64,000 bases of DNA. Source: Topomyia yanbarensis. Its lineage: Eukaryota; Arthropoda; Insecta; Diptera; Culicidae. Below, piece by piece: positions 1 to 11,743 of this stretch (its first letter is position 1; each line of letters opens with the position of its first letter). The stretch spans positions 375,200,166-375,264,165 of the forward strand of contig NC_080672.1 of the NCBI RefSeq assembly GCF_030247195.1. Reading direction: 5' to 3'. The notes below the pieces were generated by a model that worked only from the letters and a program-made list of their open reading frames with translations, searched no databases and was not told the origin of the DNA. Both the position numbers and the translations under genes were made by a program.

Positions 1-1489
1 CAGAGCTGCTGCGTTTACTACCACGACTCAGTACGGGCCAGTTGTTTTGGTGTTCACGCTAGACGTGTGACTTTTTGGATTTTAGTGGCGCCAACTTTGT
101 GTTGGTTTGGACTTATCTAAGTAGCATTAAGTTGATGTTAGTTATTGACGAGGAGAATCCGAAGCACTAAAACGCCAAACTTATAGCGATATATTCCGTC
201 TATGTTCATTTGAAAGCAACTTAAATAACAAATCCCGATTGAATCACCTAGCAGTAAGATGACACATTTCTTATGTGTATTATTGTTTGCTCATTCATTA
301 GTTTGCAGAACTGAAGTAAAGTACGCGATGATGGAGTGAACAGCTTCGAGTCCTGCTCGAATGAAAGGAATAAATTATTGAAAATCTATTAAATGAGTGA
401 AATTAAAAAAAAGTTGAATTAAACTATCAAAATGACTATAATGAATAACACGAATATAAAGATAAATATGAAACACCAAACCATAAAATGGCGGATAGGT
501 TCATATAAATTAAACTGATAAAATAATTATAGCGAGTAAAAACCGATTTAATCCACCTATCAGTGAGATGAGACATTTCTTACACTTATCACTGTTGTAT
601 TATTCATTAGTTAGCCGAACACGCACAAAGTTTGCAAGCAGCTAGATATGAGATAAGCACAGTTTCGAGTCCTGCACGAATAACACTTCGAATAAACTTG
701 ATAAATTGAAGAAAAATAATAAAACAAATAAAAATTTAAAATAATTATGAAGCAAAAAATGTTATTCATAAAATGGATAGAATGATTAATATAAATCAAA
801 TTGATACGAATAAGATGCATGAAATAATAAACTGATCGGAATGCATACAAAGAAAAAAATGAATACAATAGATAAATGAGGTCGAATAAACAAAATGAAT
901 CAAAAGAATGCTAAATGCAAAAAATCATTAAAATGAAATGATCATATATTTAAAATAAGTCAAATATTTAAAATGAAAAAATAAACATATCGAATATAAT
1001 CCATGAAATGAATGATCTGGAAAAATGAGTATATGGACTTATATTTAAAAATGTTAGTTAAATGAAGTAAATGAATAAAACGATTTTCACGAATTCCAAA
1101 ATCATTGTTTCAGAATATTCTGAAGTGTTTATGAAAATCCTATTGCAAAGAGCACGTTTTCGTTCTTCTTTTCTTGAGGGCGTTTTAGGATTATCTGGTG
1201 TTTCTACTATATTGATGGGCCTTAATTAGTCATCAGGAAATCTAGAAACCAGAAATTTGCCTTAAATTACCTTTTTGGTTACAGATATCTGAAAAATGAT
1301 TTTTGCACCGTATTCATTTGCATTGAAATGTATACAAAAGAGTGTCAAGTGTCCAGGTTATGTTGGCAATTATATTATTGTCGATGGCACAGAAGCCGTA
1401 CATTCAGTCGATTACAATGCAGTCTCTTTCCACCCATCCTTAGCACTTGCGAATTGTTTCGTTTGGAATTCTCGTTCTGGAGATATGTT
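1..1489. repeat. AT-rich repeat region with a diverged ~308-bp tandem duplication
   Basis: No gene is seen. A unit beginning near 232 (cctagcagtaagatga) recurs near 550 (cctatcagtgagatga). Both units run on through a 'cattcattagtt' block and a 'ttcgagtcctgc' block, which gives a diverged duplication with a period of about 308 bp. The latter block resembles a pol III B box (GTTCGAGTCC), so a tRNA-related origin is possible. Bases 120-190 resemble the right arm of the inverted repeat at 16103-16465. The remainder to 1489 is AT-rich, with many short AATGA/AATAA runs. Confidence 0.6.
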
Positions 1490-3160
1490 TATGATTTATT
1501 TATTTATTAGCAGATTTAGGCCGAAGTGGCCTGTGCCGTATACAAAAGATTCCTTCATTTCACTCGGTCCATGGCCGCGCGTCGCCAGCCACGCAGTCTG
1601 CGAAGGGTCCGCAAATCGTCTTCCACCTGGTCGATCCATCGTGCTCGCTGCGCGCCACGTCTTCTTGTACCGGTCGGATTGCAATTGAGAACCGTTTTCA
1701 CCGGGCTATTGTCCGACATTCTGGCTACGTGCCCGGCCCACCGTAGTCGTCCGATTTTCGCGGTATGACAGATGGGCGGCTCCCCCAACAGCTGATGCAA
1801 CTCATGGTTCATTCGCCGTCTCCATGTGCCGTCTTCCATCTGCACTCCACCGTAGATTGCACGTAGCACTTTCCGTTCGAAGACACCAAGTGCGCGTTGG
1901 TCCTCCACGAGCATGGTCCAGGTCTCATGCCCGTAGAGAACTACCGGTCTAATCAGCGTCTTGTAGATGGTCAACTTCGTACGACGGCGAACTCTGTTCG
2001 ACCGGAGTGTCTTGCGGAGGCCAAAGTAAGCACGATTTCCTGCCACGATGCGTCTACGAATCTCTCTGCTGGTATCATTGTCGGCGGTCACCAGTGAGCC
2101 CAAGTACACGAGCTCTTCAACCACCTCGATTTCGTCGCCACCGATGCAAACTCGAAGCGGGCGGTTCTCATTTTCTTCTCGTGAACCTCTTCCTATCATG
2201 TACTTTGTCTTCGACGTGTTGACAGGTCCGACGCGCTTGGCTTCTCTTTTCTGTCTGATGTAGGCTTCCTCCATCTTCTCAATGTTTCGTGCAATAATAT
2301 CAACGTCATCAGCGAAGCCAAGTAGCTGAACGGACTTTGTGAAAATCGTACCACTCGTGTCGATCCCTGCTCTTCTTATTACACCTTCCAGCGCGATGTT
2401 GAATAACAGACACGAGAGACCATCACCTTGCCGTAACCCTCTGCGTGATTCGAAGGGACTCGAGAGCGTCCCTGAGACACGTACTACGCGCATCACCCGA
2501 TCCATCGTCGCCTTCACTAATCGCGTCAGTTTGTCCGGGAATCCGTACTCGTGCATAATCTGCCATAGCTGATCTCGATCGATAGTGTCGTATGCGGCTT
2601 TGAAGTCGATGAACAAATGATGTGTGGGCACATTGTACTCGCGGCATTTCTGCAGTACTTGACGAAGAGCGAACACCTGGTCCGTGGTAGATCGTTCGCT
2701 CATGAAACCCGCCTGGTACTGCCCCACGAACTCTCTTGCAATTGGTGATAGTCGACGGCATAGTATTTGGGAGAGTACCTTGTAGGCGGCGTTCAGCAGG
2801 GTGATTGCTCGGTAATTACAGCAATCCAGCTTGTCGCCCTTTTTGTAGATAGGACACACGACACCTTCCATCCACTCCTCCGGTAAAATCTCTCCTCCCA
2901 AATCTTGGTAATCACCCAGTGCAGCGCTTTAGCCAGTGGCTCGCCACCGTGTTTTAGTAGCTCGCTTGGTATTTGGTCAACCCCAGCGGCTTTATTATTT
3001 TTGAGCCAGCTAATCTCCTCCTGGATTTCTTGGAGATCCGGAGCCGGTAGTGTAATGTCTTCCGCGCGTGCTCCCAGGTGCGTTACCGTGCCATCCTCGT
3101 CGTCTGCTGCATCGCCGTTCAGGTGTTCTTCGTAGTGCTGTTTATGAGTCCTACACAAAA
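1490..3160 (-). mobile_element. 5'-truncated RTE-like non-LTR retrotransposon
   Basis: This fragment of a LINE-type element reads on the - strand. It keeps most of the reverse transcriptase and the C-terminal region but has no endonuclease. The 3' end is very short: the stop codon is at 1555-1557 and about 65 bases later the copy ends in a (TAAA)n tail near 1490. A short 3' UTR with a simple-repeat tail is typical of RTE elements, so the clade is inferred from that. The 5' truncation near 3160 is the usual outcome of incomplete target-primed reverse transcription. Confidence 0.85.
1555..3158 (-). pseudogene. Reverse transcriptase pseudogene (RTE-like), one frameshift
   Basis: The N-terminal part (2793-3158) includes KNNKAAGVDQIPSELLKHGG, a typical start of LINE reverse transcriptases. 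The main part (1555-2901) continues with GVVCPIYKKGD, NYRAITLLNAAYKVLSQI, LFIDFKAAYDTIDR, RRGLRQGDGLSCLLF and the catalytic LLGFADDVDII motif. The C-terminus (RLRWAGHVARM, RRGAQRARWIDQVEDDL) is the tail commonly found on insect endonuclease/reverse-transcriptase proteins. The two parts are in different frames; the break lies near 2895-2900, where ITKIWEE loses the frame that resumes at EILPEEWMEG. No endonuclease precedes it. The long intact stretch of about 449 codons suggests a fairly recent insertion. Confidence 0.88.
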
Positions 3161-5060
3161 CAATAACATGATAAAGGAATGGTTCAAACTACCAGAATAA
3201 GTATTCAAATTTATCGAAAAGCCAGTGGCTATTGAAAGTATCTCTGGATTGCTTTTGAGACACGAACATACTTGAAATTACAAGTCGTAGGGTAAAGTGA
3301 CTATTTTCACCATACTAAGCACTAAGATTACTAAGGTGCCTTAGTAATTCATCAATTCCTCGGCCTACAGTCAATGCAATACCTTAAAATTGACATCAAC
3401 AGCTTTGCTTAGTTGTTAAGAGCCAATAGAATAACACAAATGCGCTGAAAACAGTAAAATTCTCGTGTTTGAGCGCAACAAAAATTCGAATCGACTGTCC
3501 TTATTGTTGCGCTACCATTTGACTCAATGCGTTGAACAAAGCTGGCAGACACTGCTCTAACCAACGGCTTCAAATGTGTAGGGTGATAATAGAAACATGG
3601 CCAAAATGGGCTTGTCACCCTATTTTTATCAAATAAATATGCTTTTAGTCACATTGATCATGGAAAATGTATATTGGGGTTTTCAGTACAACTTAGTATC
3701 AGTTGTAGTTACATTGTAATATGTATAACATAAATTCAGTGAGACTATCTGTCCAATGCATAAACTGTGATTGTAATTCTCGCTAATTTAGGTGTAGAAT
3801 ACAGAGCACTCCAATTGATACCATCACTATAAGGTAAGAGCATCCTTTTGCTGCGATGCAAGTATAGTTCGATAATTTGGAGGTCCTCGGGCGCCATTTT
3901 TCCAGTATCTAATTTGTGGATATTTTTGGAATTTGATCCGTTATTATTCATAAAAGTGCATTCCAATACAATGAATCTGCATTTTCAATAATATCAACCC
4001 AAAACAGGTGTTCTTAATTTTCAAAATTCAGTAGAGATACGAAAAGTTTTAAAAAGTGCGCATGGGATGTCACTTTTCAACATTTTTGTCTTCAAACAAC
4101 CATATTACCCAATTCAAAATACCCAAGGATTTCCGTAATTGTAGTATATACAAACGCTCAGTAAACAATCAATTAAATTGAAATAGATGTAGTTTTAGGT
4201 TTTTGGTCATATGACTCTCCTTAGTGCAGCGTTTCGATGGAATAGCCCCTCATCTTCAGAGGAAAGCAGGGTTTGAACATAAATTAGTTATAGTTTTCTC
4301 ATAATACAAATATTTTGTAAATTCTGCCAGGACCACAAATATTTTCTTTTCCAAGTAGAATGTAATATTTAGTTTGTTTCCAAAAGTGTTCTACACAAAA
4401 ATGGAAAACTATTTATAGGAAAACAGAGGACAAAAATAGATTTGTTTTTTTAACCTGAACAAATACATCGCAAGATTAAATTAACTTGGATACTAACAAA
4501 TATTTTAGCTTAGTTGAAGATCTTATGATACATCTTGGAAATGGATTTGGAAATATCAAGATAGAGTCGTGACAGTTTCCACGAACACGATAGGGGAGAG
4601 ATAGGGGTTGGGGAGGGGCGACTAGTGAGGAATAGTAAATGATGGTTAGTGCTGTGACATTATTTTTGAATATAGTGCAAAATTTTGATTCCTTATATCT
4701 TTATTATACATAAAGCAAGTGATAATTATTACGCCATAATTAGTATAATATAAATCTTGCAAAAGAAGATAAATTTTCACTAGAATTTTGTTATTCAAAA
4801 ATACAGTTGCTCTCGGTGATGCTACGAGAATAATATGAATATGAATTATGTTAGAACACTTTTTTCTCACTACTAGGTGGATTACTTGGTGAGCTGTGCA
4901 TTCATAAACCATCCAACGTCTATCTCACGACTGAACGCAATGCTTAATCCAACAGAAAAATATATCAACTCTGGACGGAAATTTTCGCATTAAAGAGAAT
5001 TTACATACTGTTTTGTCTCTGAAGTAAACTTGTTATTAATTTTGAGAAATAGTCAAATAA
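3161..5060. other. Intergenic; possible degraded TIR element at 3288-3627
   Basis: No gene is seen. At 3288 the sequence starts TAGGGTAAAGTGAC, and near 3627 it ends GTCACCCTA, so the two ends are loosely inverted in the style of other TA-flanked G-rich elements in this window. The rest, to about 5060, is AT-rich without recognisable structure. Confidence 0.35.
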
Positions 5061-5063
5061 TTA

Positions 5064-5640
5064 TCAAGTCAATTCACAAAATGTTTTCGGAATCGATTTC
5101 CTGGAATCACGCAGATGTGTTTTCATACCCCGATATTCCAAATCGGTGTAGTTTTGCCCTAAACACCCGTAAAGCGATACTCTGTATGTAACGATTTCAT
5201 TTTTAGTTAGTGGAAATTGGTAAGCGAGGAATAAAAATACAAAATGTTTAATATCTCTGCCGTTCGTGAACGGATTTTGACAATCTCTGACTACATTGCC
5301 TTGTTCGAAAGTTATTTGCTTTAAACCCTTTGTGTTTTGATAAAACCATCCATATCTCAGAAGGTAAACAACATATCGAAAAACAAAAATAATAGTGTCA
5401 AATGGCAATCTTGGGCCTTTCATTTGAAACTAATTTCGTTAAGATCGGTTCAGCGGTTGCTGAGATAATTACATGACATTAGTGCACATACATACATACC
5501 CACACACACACATACAGACATTGTCTCAATTTGTCGATCTGAGTCGATTGGTATATGGGACTCGGGCCTCGGAAAAAGTGTTCAAAGTTTGAGCGAATTC
5601 TATACATTTCTTTTGTAAGAAATGTAAAAAATAAAAGGAA
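5064..5640 (+). repeat. Dispersed repeat ending in a small hairpin
   Basis: The 3' part (about 5450-5640) has an ACATACATAC/CACACA stretch, then gactcgggcctcggaaaaag, and ends in the self-complementary block acatttcttttgtaagaaatgt. The same terminal sequence occurs in reverse orientation at 18115-18218, so this is a dispersed family rather than unique DNA. The open frame on the opposite strand (5064-5423) has no recognisable domain and I read it as chance. The class is unknown; it may be a non-autonomous element. Confidence 0.6.
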
Positions 5641-5809
5641 CAGATTGAAGTAAATAGATAAAATGAAGTGACACTAATACCACTTATGTGTCAAAGCATT
5701 AAAAATCAATAAAAAAGATACAATGAATAAAATAATTAAAGTATTTAAAATGAAAATATTAAAATGTGCATAAACCTAATAAATAAACGAAATGAAAACT
5801 TTATATGTA

Positions 5810-5920
5810 ATACTATGTTCACACTACAGAGTTAAAACATGCTATAATAATTGGCAACAAGAAAAACGTCATCAAGATAGCGTTAAAACACGTTTCAACT
5901 CGTAGTGTGAGCGTAGTATA
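5810..5920. mobile_element. Small MITE with ~31-bp imperfect TIRs
   Basis: The left end reads ATACTATGTTCACACTACAG and the right end, reverse-complemented, reads ATACTACGCTCACACTACGA; both continue into a GTT(A/G)AAAC block. The element is about 110 bp, with flanking TA dinucleotides. No coding capacity. Confidence 0.7.
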
Positions 5921-6090
5921 AGTCATTTTTAAAAACTTGTTTCACGAGAACGAGAAGGCAAACTATTTTGAGGTTTCGTGCACATTGCACTTTAGTCTTG
6001 AAAATTAATTATTCGTGGTATCCGAAAACCCCTTTAATGCTATCCTCTGGCTTCTTAAAGTTGTCAATGCAAACAAGAAATGAAATGTGG

Positions 6091-7072
6091 TACCGTAAAA
6101 CGGGGATACATTAATCAATTTTTCAACATTTTTTCGAATAACTTTCTTCAAATCAGGTATATGTAACTGTTTGCATTTTAAAAATAAGTACTGGTACCCA
6201 TAGATTGAAAATGTGCAAATTGTTTGGTAACTTATTTCGTTTTACTATAAAAATTAAATTTGTTGTAAATTTTCATTCGTTGTTTTCGGGGTAACTTTGA
6301 TCAGCAAAATATTGTCGCACTTATAATAAAATCTCACATTGCGGGCGTCTGAAAGGCGCATCAAATATAACCGCAGTTTCTCCGCAAGCAGATTTCAGTG
6401 GAGCTTTATTTTTCTGCCAGCTGTGTGCTTTTCGAAAGCTTCAAGGAAAAAGCTGTCTATAAATTTATATAGGCGGCTGTCATGCGCCTATCTCAATTGA
6501 GCTTTCATATAATCGCATATCGAGCGATTATCCTGCAAGGCACAATATATGTATCGAAAAAAGAGATAATGCTCCAAATGTGTGTAAATTGCATATCTGC
6601 AGGCGATTTTATGGCATAATATTATGTCGTCTCCTAAGAAAACGAAATTCCCTGGAAGGAGAAGGCCCACTTTTATCGATCTTTTCCGGGAAAATAGCTG
6701 AAATAAAATAGTTAGCAATAAAAATCTCGGATTTTTAAAATTAATTATTGGACAAAAATATTTACGGTTTCTAAAAAAGTGATCAGTTCAGCTCAAGTTG
6801 GTTGATTTCATTAATATACAAGGAATTGTTTGAACAGATTGGAACGATGCATGAAAGTTGTAGCATTTTCAATTTGAATTTTGTTCATAAAAGGTACATA
6901 AAAGGTACATGACAAAATAATCGTTGCCGGTAGATACTGAAGATGTTTAGAATATGATTTGTATTTGGTTTCGATGATTTTGTTGGAGAGAATCATCTTA
7001 TCGTACGTTACTGAAAAAAGTCTCATTTGATCAAACTTACCCCGGTGATCAAAGATACCCCGTTTTACGGTA
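6091..7072. mobile_element. TA-flanked TIR element, ~980 bp, no transposase
   Basis: The ends are inverted copies of TACCGTAAAACGGGG followed by a TA. A subterminal motif close to GGGGTAACTTTGATCA occurs near the left end (6291) and, inverted, twice near the right end (7028-7057). No reading frame resembles a transposase, so this is a non-autonomous element, probably with a TA target as in Tc1/mariner-like elements. 7073-8252 to its right holds no gene, only AT-rich DNA with T-rich runs (7560-7730). Confidence 0.75.
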
Positions 7073-8692
7073 TCAAGAATTGGCGCTCGTACGTTAAGCG
7101 CAAATGAAAAATTTCAGTAGGGTATAGAATCACATTCAATTATCTTGTCTTAGAACCATTCTTTTTCGAAAATTCAAACTATAAACAAAATGATGGACAT
7201 TTGTAAAAAATCGATTGTTGTCTCAAAAAATCAAATTGCAACAAAAAAATATTAACTGTTCAAATTTTGCAAAAAGACTACATAATTTAATAAGCTTTTC
7301 AACTTAAAAAAATGAAGAGGAACGGCTTGACAGGTTCTTGCAATGTCTTCGAAGACATAATATGGAGAAAAACGCGCGTTGCGGATAAAAAGCGGCTCCG
7401 TTCAATATTATTTATCTGTATAACTTAATTAAATAGTCCGATTTGTCTGAAAATCTCGGGCTTGACTTGAATAAATAAATTAAGCTTGTTTCTTGTGTTT
7501 TGAATTCATCAAGCAACTAGCACCATCTGGGTGTCTAGTTAGACGATGTATCCAAACAGTTTACGGCTTACCATATTCACATTTTTTTTTTGTAAAGTCA
7601 CAGATTTTTTCACAATTTTTGATCACACAGATGACAGGTTTTTCGCATTTTGATTAAAATTTTGCAGATTTCCACAAGTTTTTGGAAATATTGTGATTTT
7701 TTTGGAAATTTTACGCAGATTTTTTTTGGTTTTAGTCATCACAGATGGTTAAAAGATTTGTTCTACCGAAACAAAGATTTCAATGTGGCATCCCTCGATA
7801 TATGTGAACGCCTAAAGTAAATGGCTTGTCCCGAGTGATGTTCAAATATAGAAGCTCTGGTTTACTGACGAGAAAGCGAAAACGAACTCTTATGTTTTGA
7901 TTGAAGCACCAAACGCCTGATATTATGCAAAGAATTCCCAAAAGGGCAAGGGTATTATGCAATGAATTCCCAAAATGGCAAATTGGATTAAACTATTTTG
8001 CGCATAAAAGGCGCAAGCCTTAAATTAAGTTTGCTTTTTGTGTTTCGAATTTATCTCGTCACTAAGTGAAATAAATTAAATGAACATTTTGAAAAATGTA
8101 TATAATATTTTCCTGATAGTTGTCCTACTAGAGCTGTACAGTCTGGCTCTCGGAAGGGCTCCCTGTCAGAATCATTCGTTACAATTGCAGTCGGGACGGG
8201 AAATGTCACTCACTAAAACACATTTTGAAGCTGCCATTTTGAATTTCATCCATAGGGTAAGGTGGGGCAAATCCGACCGTTGGGTAAACCCGACCTCCCT
8301 CTGTTATCGAAAATCGGAAGCACTACGCGAACTAATATCAATGTTGTCGTGTAGAGGATCTAAAATAATCATAATGGTGGCATGACAGCATTTTATTAGT
8401 CTGCATTGAGATGCTCGAACGACAATAAGTCAATGAAGTAGAATACTTCTAACGTTTCAATATAGGGGTTCCGTTTCAAAATTTTATGCCAGAATTTTAC
8501 CCGATTTTTTAAACGTGAATATCTGTCTTTTTACTGAATGAAAAAATAAGATTATTGCGCTATCTGATTGGAAATATGTACAACAATTTTGTATCCAATT
8601 CGGTAGTATGTACAATTACTAAAAATAGCGGAAATAATGGATTTTATGAAAGTAGTAATTGTCTGATCCACATTTGTGGCGTCAGGTGCTTG

Positions 8693-8745
8693 TATAGATA
8701 AATTCACCACGGCGCGCGTTCCAGTGTGCACCGTGGTGAATTTAT
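8693..8745. repeat. Short perfect palindrome
   Basis: AGATAAATTCACCACGG and its exact reverse complement flank an 18-base spacer. It could be the end-to-end remnant of a foldback element; the sequence gives no sign of a function. Confidence 0.7.
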
Positions 8746-9443
8746 CTGTGTGTTTGTTTCCTCGGACAAGCCGTAATGCGTACTGGTTGTTTCGTTGTGT
8801 AAAGGAGATGGTGTTGGCTTATTGGATACTGATAATATGATTTTCTGTTGATGATTTGATACGAGTTAATTCGGAAAGTTTATTTACGAGTTTATAAAGC
8901 ATTTTTACACTACCAGGGGAAATTTAAAATACTCGGTCCTCGGAGCAAACTGAGAAAAAGTTTTACGTATCATCATGTTATAAACTCAGTTAAATAACGG
9001 TCCGTAAAACAGATTAATTGTATCCACATTAAGCCCGGCTTATTTTGTGTGCGGCTAAATGACGCAATGTGCTTTTTACTTATTTTGTTTGCGAATATCG
9101 CGGCTACACAAATGAAAAGCTCCATTATTGTGAAAATTCCACTCTAAGATACCTGCTTGGTTAAGGTCCGAGCATATTATTATTTATGAAAACATGGGGT
9201 AAAACGCGCCTCTTAAGGAAATATGATCATAGTTCAGCTATAGAACATTAATTGGGAGAATCGCAATCATAACGCTTTGAAACATGTTCAAAATTTTAAT
9301 GATTCACAACAACAACGGGACAGAAAGCTCGTTGGACTAACACGTAATTTTGTTTTCTGTTCAGATTTCACAAAAATGTAGCTTTAAATCATTTTAGGTT
9401 ATGCAATTATTAGGTTTTCAAAACAATTGTTCTGTTTTAGATT

Positions 9444-9874
9444 AGAAAGATGAGTAGGTAATGTCAGCGACATTACCGAAATGAAGTAGCATACATTTTA
9501 AGTTGTTAATACGAATGCTGCAATTTTTACAAATTTCTGAAAGCTTTTATTAAAATAAGTTATTTCGGTATTTCTAATGGAAATAGCGAAATAACGGTAC
9601 AAGTATATACGGTTCTCTACTATTGCCAAATGAATTGATTCACTCTCATTTAATGCTCTTTTCAAGGTTACAATATGAGGATAAATATGTTGGAATATCT
9701 TAGGTTCCGATGTACGTGTACCGATATTTCGGTATTTCCATTAGAAATAACGAAATGGCTGGTTTTAATATAACCTATCAGAATATAGTCAAAATTGTAG
9801 CATTCGCATTAACAGCCTAAAGTGTATTCTACTTCACTCTGGTTATGTCTCTGACATTACCCACCCATCTTTTT
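9444..9874. mobile_element. Foldback MITE with long arms
   Basis: The left arm starts AGAAAGATGAGTAGGTAATG and the right arm, reverse-complemented, starts AAAAGATGGGTGGGTAATG. Similarity continues through GAAGTAGxATACA and the block TATTTCTAATGGAAATA, so each arm is roughly 150 bp, with about 130 bp between. A related end lies at 14305-14345 (ATGTCACAGACATTACTCACCCGT). Confidence 0.72.
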
Positions 9875-10406
9875 TACAACTTTTGATATGATTTTTGTGC
9901 ACCATTGACTACAGGATATTTCTGATTGTTAAAGTGATTGCAAAAAAAACGTAAGTGGATTTAAATTCTTTGATTAAAGTCCTACATAGTGCATAGTTCA
10001 ATTTAGTCCAACTTTTTTCATATTTTTTTTAATTGCATCGTAATGAAAAAAGACGCGGTGGGGTTTTTACGACCGCTTTTTTGCTAAGAAAATGTTTATT
10101 TATCAAATTGAAATATATTTTTATTGGTTTTTTTGCACAATGGTCATGAACACACGAAAGATAGAAAAACGTGATGAATATAGTATTTTTCCAATGTGCG
10201 AATACATGCTATACATTGAAAGTTGCCCAGAAGTCTAACCTTTATTTTGGTATATAAAACGACTTGATCCTTCACTTGCCCCACCTTACCCTATATTGAA
10301 ATATCAAAATCGGAAGTTATTAGGGGAATTATGGGTAAAACCGACACTCCGCAATTTTCCCTAGAAATCAAATTTTTATTCATTTCAAAATGACACTTTA
10401 TTATTA

Positions 10407-10726
10407 CAGTAAAGACCCGTTTTTATCAGTCCCTTGATGAATTTTGGGCTGATAAAACGGGGACATTGATAAAATCGGGACATATATTTTTCTTTCTTTT
10501 TAAGAAACCGAAGATCTTAAAATATTCTTCTTTAGTCCCTAGATAGAGCCTCATAACCTTTCCTGATTACTTAGCTTAAATTTCCCTTAAAGGGGTCTAA
10601 TAGCGCAAATTTATTTATTTTTTTGCATATTTCGGATCTCTAAGATAAGGAAAATATGCTCAAGAAAGGATTTATCAACTACCAACTTAATTTTCATGTG
10701 AAGCTGATAAAATCGGGTCTTCGCTA
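10407..10726. mobile_element. MITE with AAGACCCG ends (pogo/mariner-like)
   Basis: The left end is (TA)CAGTAAAGACCCGTTTTT and the right end, reverse-complemented, is (TA)TAGCGAAGACCCGATTTT, both continuing ATCAG. TA is the apparent target. Internal variants of GATAAAAxCGGGACA recur near the left end. Non-autonomous, about 320 bp. Confidence 0.7.
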
Positions 10727-11445
10727 TAGTACGATAGTGTAGAACATTTGAAGTCAAATTGGATTTATATTAGTACGTCAAATGTCATAAAAATATACAA
10801 AACATGCGACAGCAGCGTTCATACGCGTCTGGATGTTAGATTTTAAGGTTTTAACCGAACAAAAGCTCTTTAAAAAAATTTCTGTGCCCATTATTATCGG
10901 CCTGTCCTACGATCAACTTGGTGCATTGAAGACGAGTTTGAGGTATTCAATATTTTTTATAGATTTAAAAAAAATTTCGCTGTTAGGGTAAAACCGACAC
11001 GCTGTTAAAATGGTTGTGTTTATTTGCAATTCAGTACAAAAGGCTGGAGATCTTTGTGACACTTCACTTACACTAATAGCACACTATAGTAATATCAGAA
11101 AGCAGAAACCCTTTTATTGTGCTTATTTCTTATCAGTTTCTTTAAAAATCAAGAATTGAAATTTTTGCTTATCAAGTTCTATCGAAGCTTTGCTATTTCT
11201 GCAAAAAGTTCATCAAACCGAATTTCTAGTGTTCTCTTGGTTTGTCATAGATGAACTTTGTCACAGTGAGACAATGATCTTTTGTATACCCCGGTAGAAT
11301 CAGCGTGATGATCAGCGTCCCGAAAAATCAAAGTCTGAACCAGGTAGTTTTACTAAGTGAATGAATCCTATTAGCAGAATGTAGAACACTTGCAAATCTT
11401 TTCTTACGAAATAAAGTGACACTGAAGGTTGCAATGATAGTAATG

Positions 11446-11743
11446 CAAGGGGTGAGTCGCTTAGAACAATGTGCCATACACACTGTATCACTTACGGTAA
11501 CAAGATATAAGATTACGATTCACAGTAATACACGATGATTTCAATCGTTACCACAATGTGTGGCACACTGGGGCACACTTCTGACAACTCAAAAACTGTC
11601 AACAAAGTGTAGTTAAATCATCATAGCAATCATTGCTTTTGTTTTACGGAACACCATGGCACATCGTGGCACATTGCGGCACAAGCTACCACGCTGTTTG
11701 TTTGTGAGCACAATTCTATTTGTGCTAAGCGACTCACCCCTTG
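11446..11743. mobile_element. hAT-like MITE, perfect 19-bp TIRs and 8-bp target duplication
   Basis: Both ends are CAAGGGGTGAGTCGCTTAG in inverted orientation with no mismatch. They are flanked by the direct repeat TAGTAATG at 11438-11445 and 11744-11751. An 8-bp duplication and a CA-G-rich TIR are hallmarks of the hAT superfamily. The element is 298 bp long and encodes no transposase. Confidence 0.9.

Larger units (their letters stand above)
8253..10293. mobile_element. TA-flanked TIR element, ~2.0 kb, with a nested foldback MITE
   Basis: Both ends are TAGGGTAAGGTGGGGCAA in inverted orientation (8253-8270 and 10276-10293), a perfect 18-bp match. Next to the left end the motif is repeated in altered form (GGGTAAACCCGACC). 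No transposase is visible. The element contains a short perfect-stem palindrome at 8693-8745 and a long-arm foldback element at 9444-9874. Confidence 0.8.

Noticed and set aside
1296..2572. Several + strand open frames of 60-130 codons
   Set aside because: They overlay the - strand reverse transcriptase pseudogene in other frames and show no domain of their own.
5064..5423. 119-codon open frame on the - strand
   Set aside because: It lies in a dispersed repeat and has no recognisable motif.
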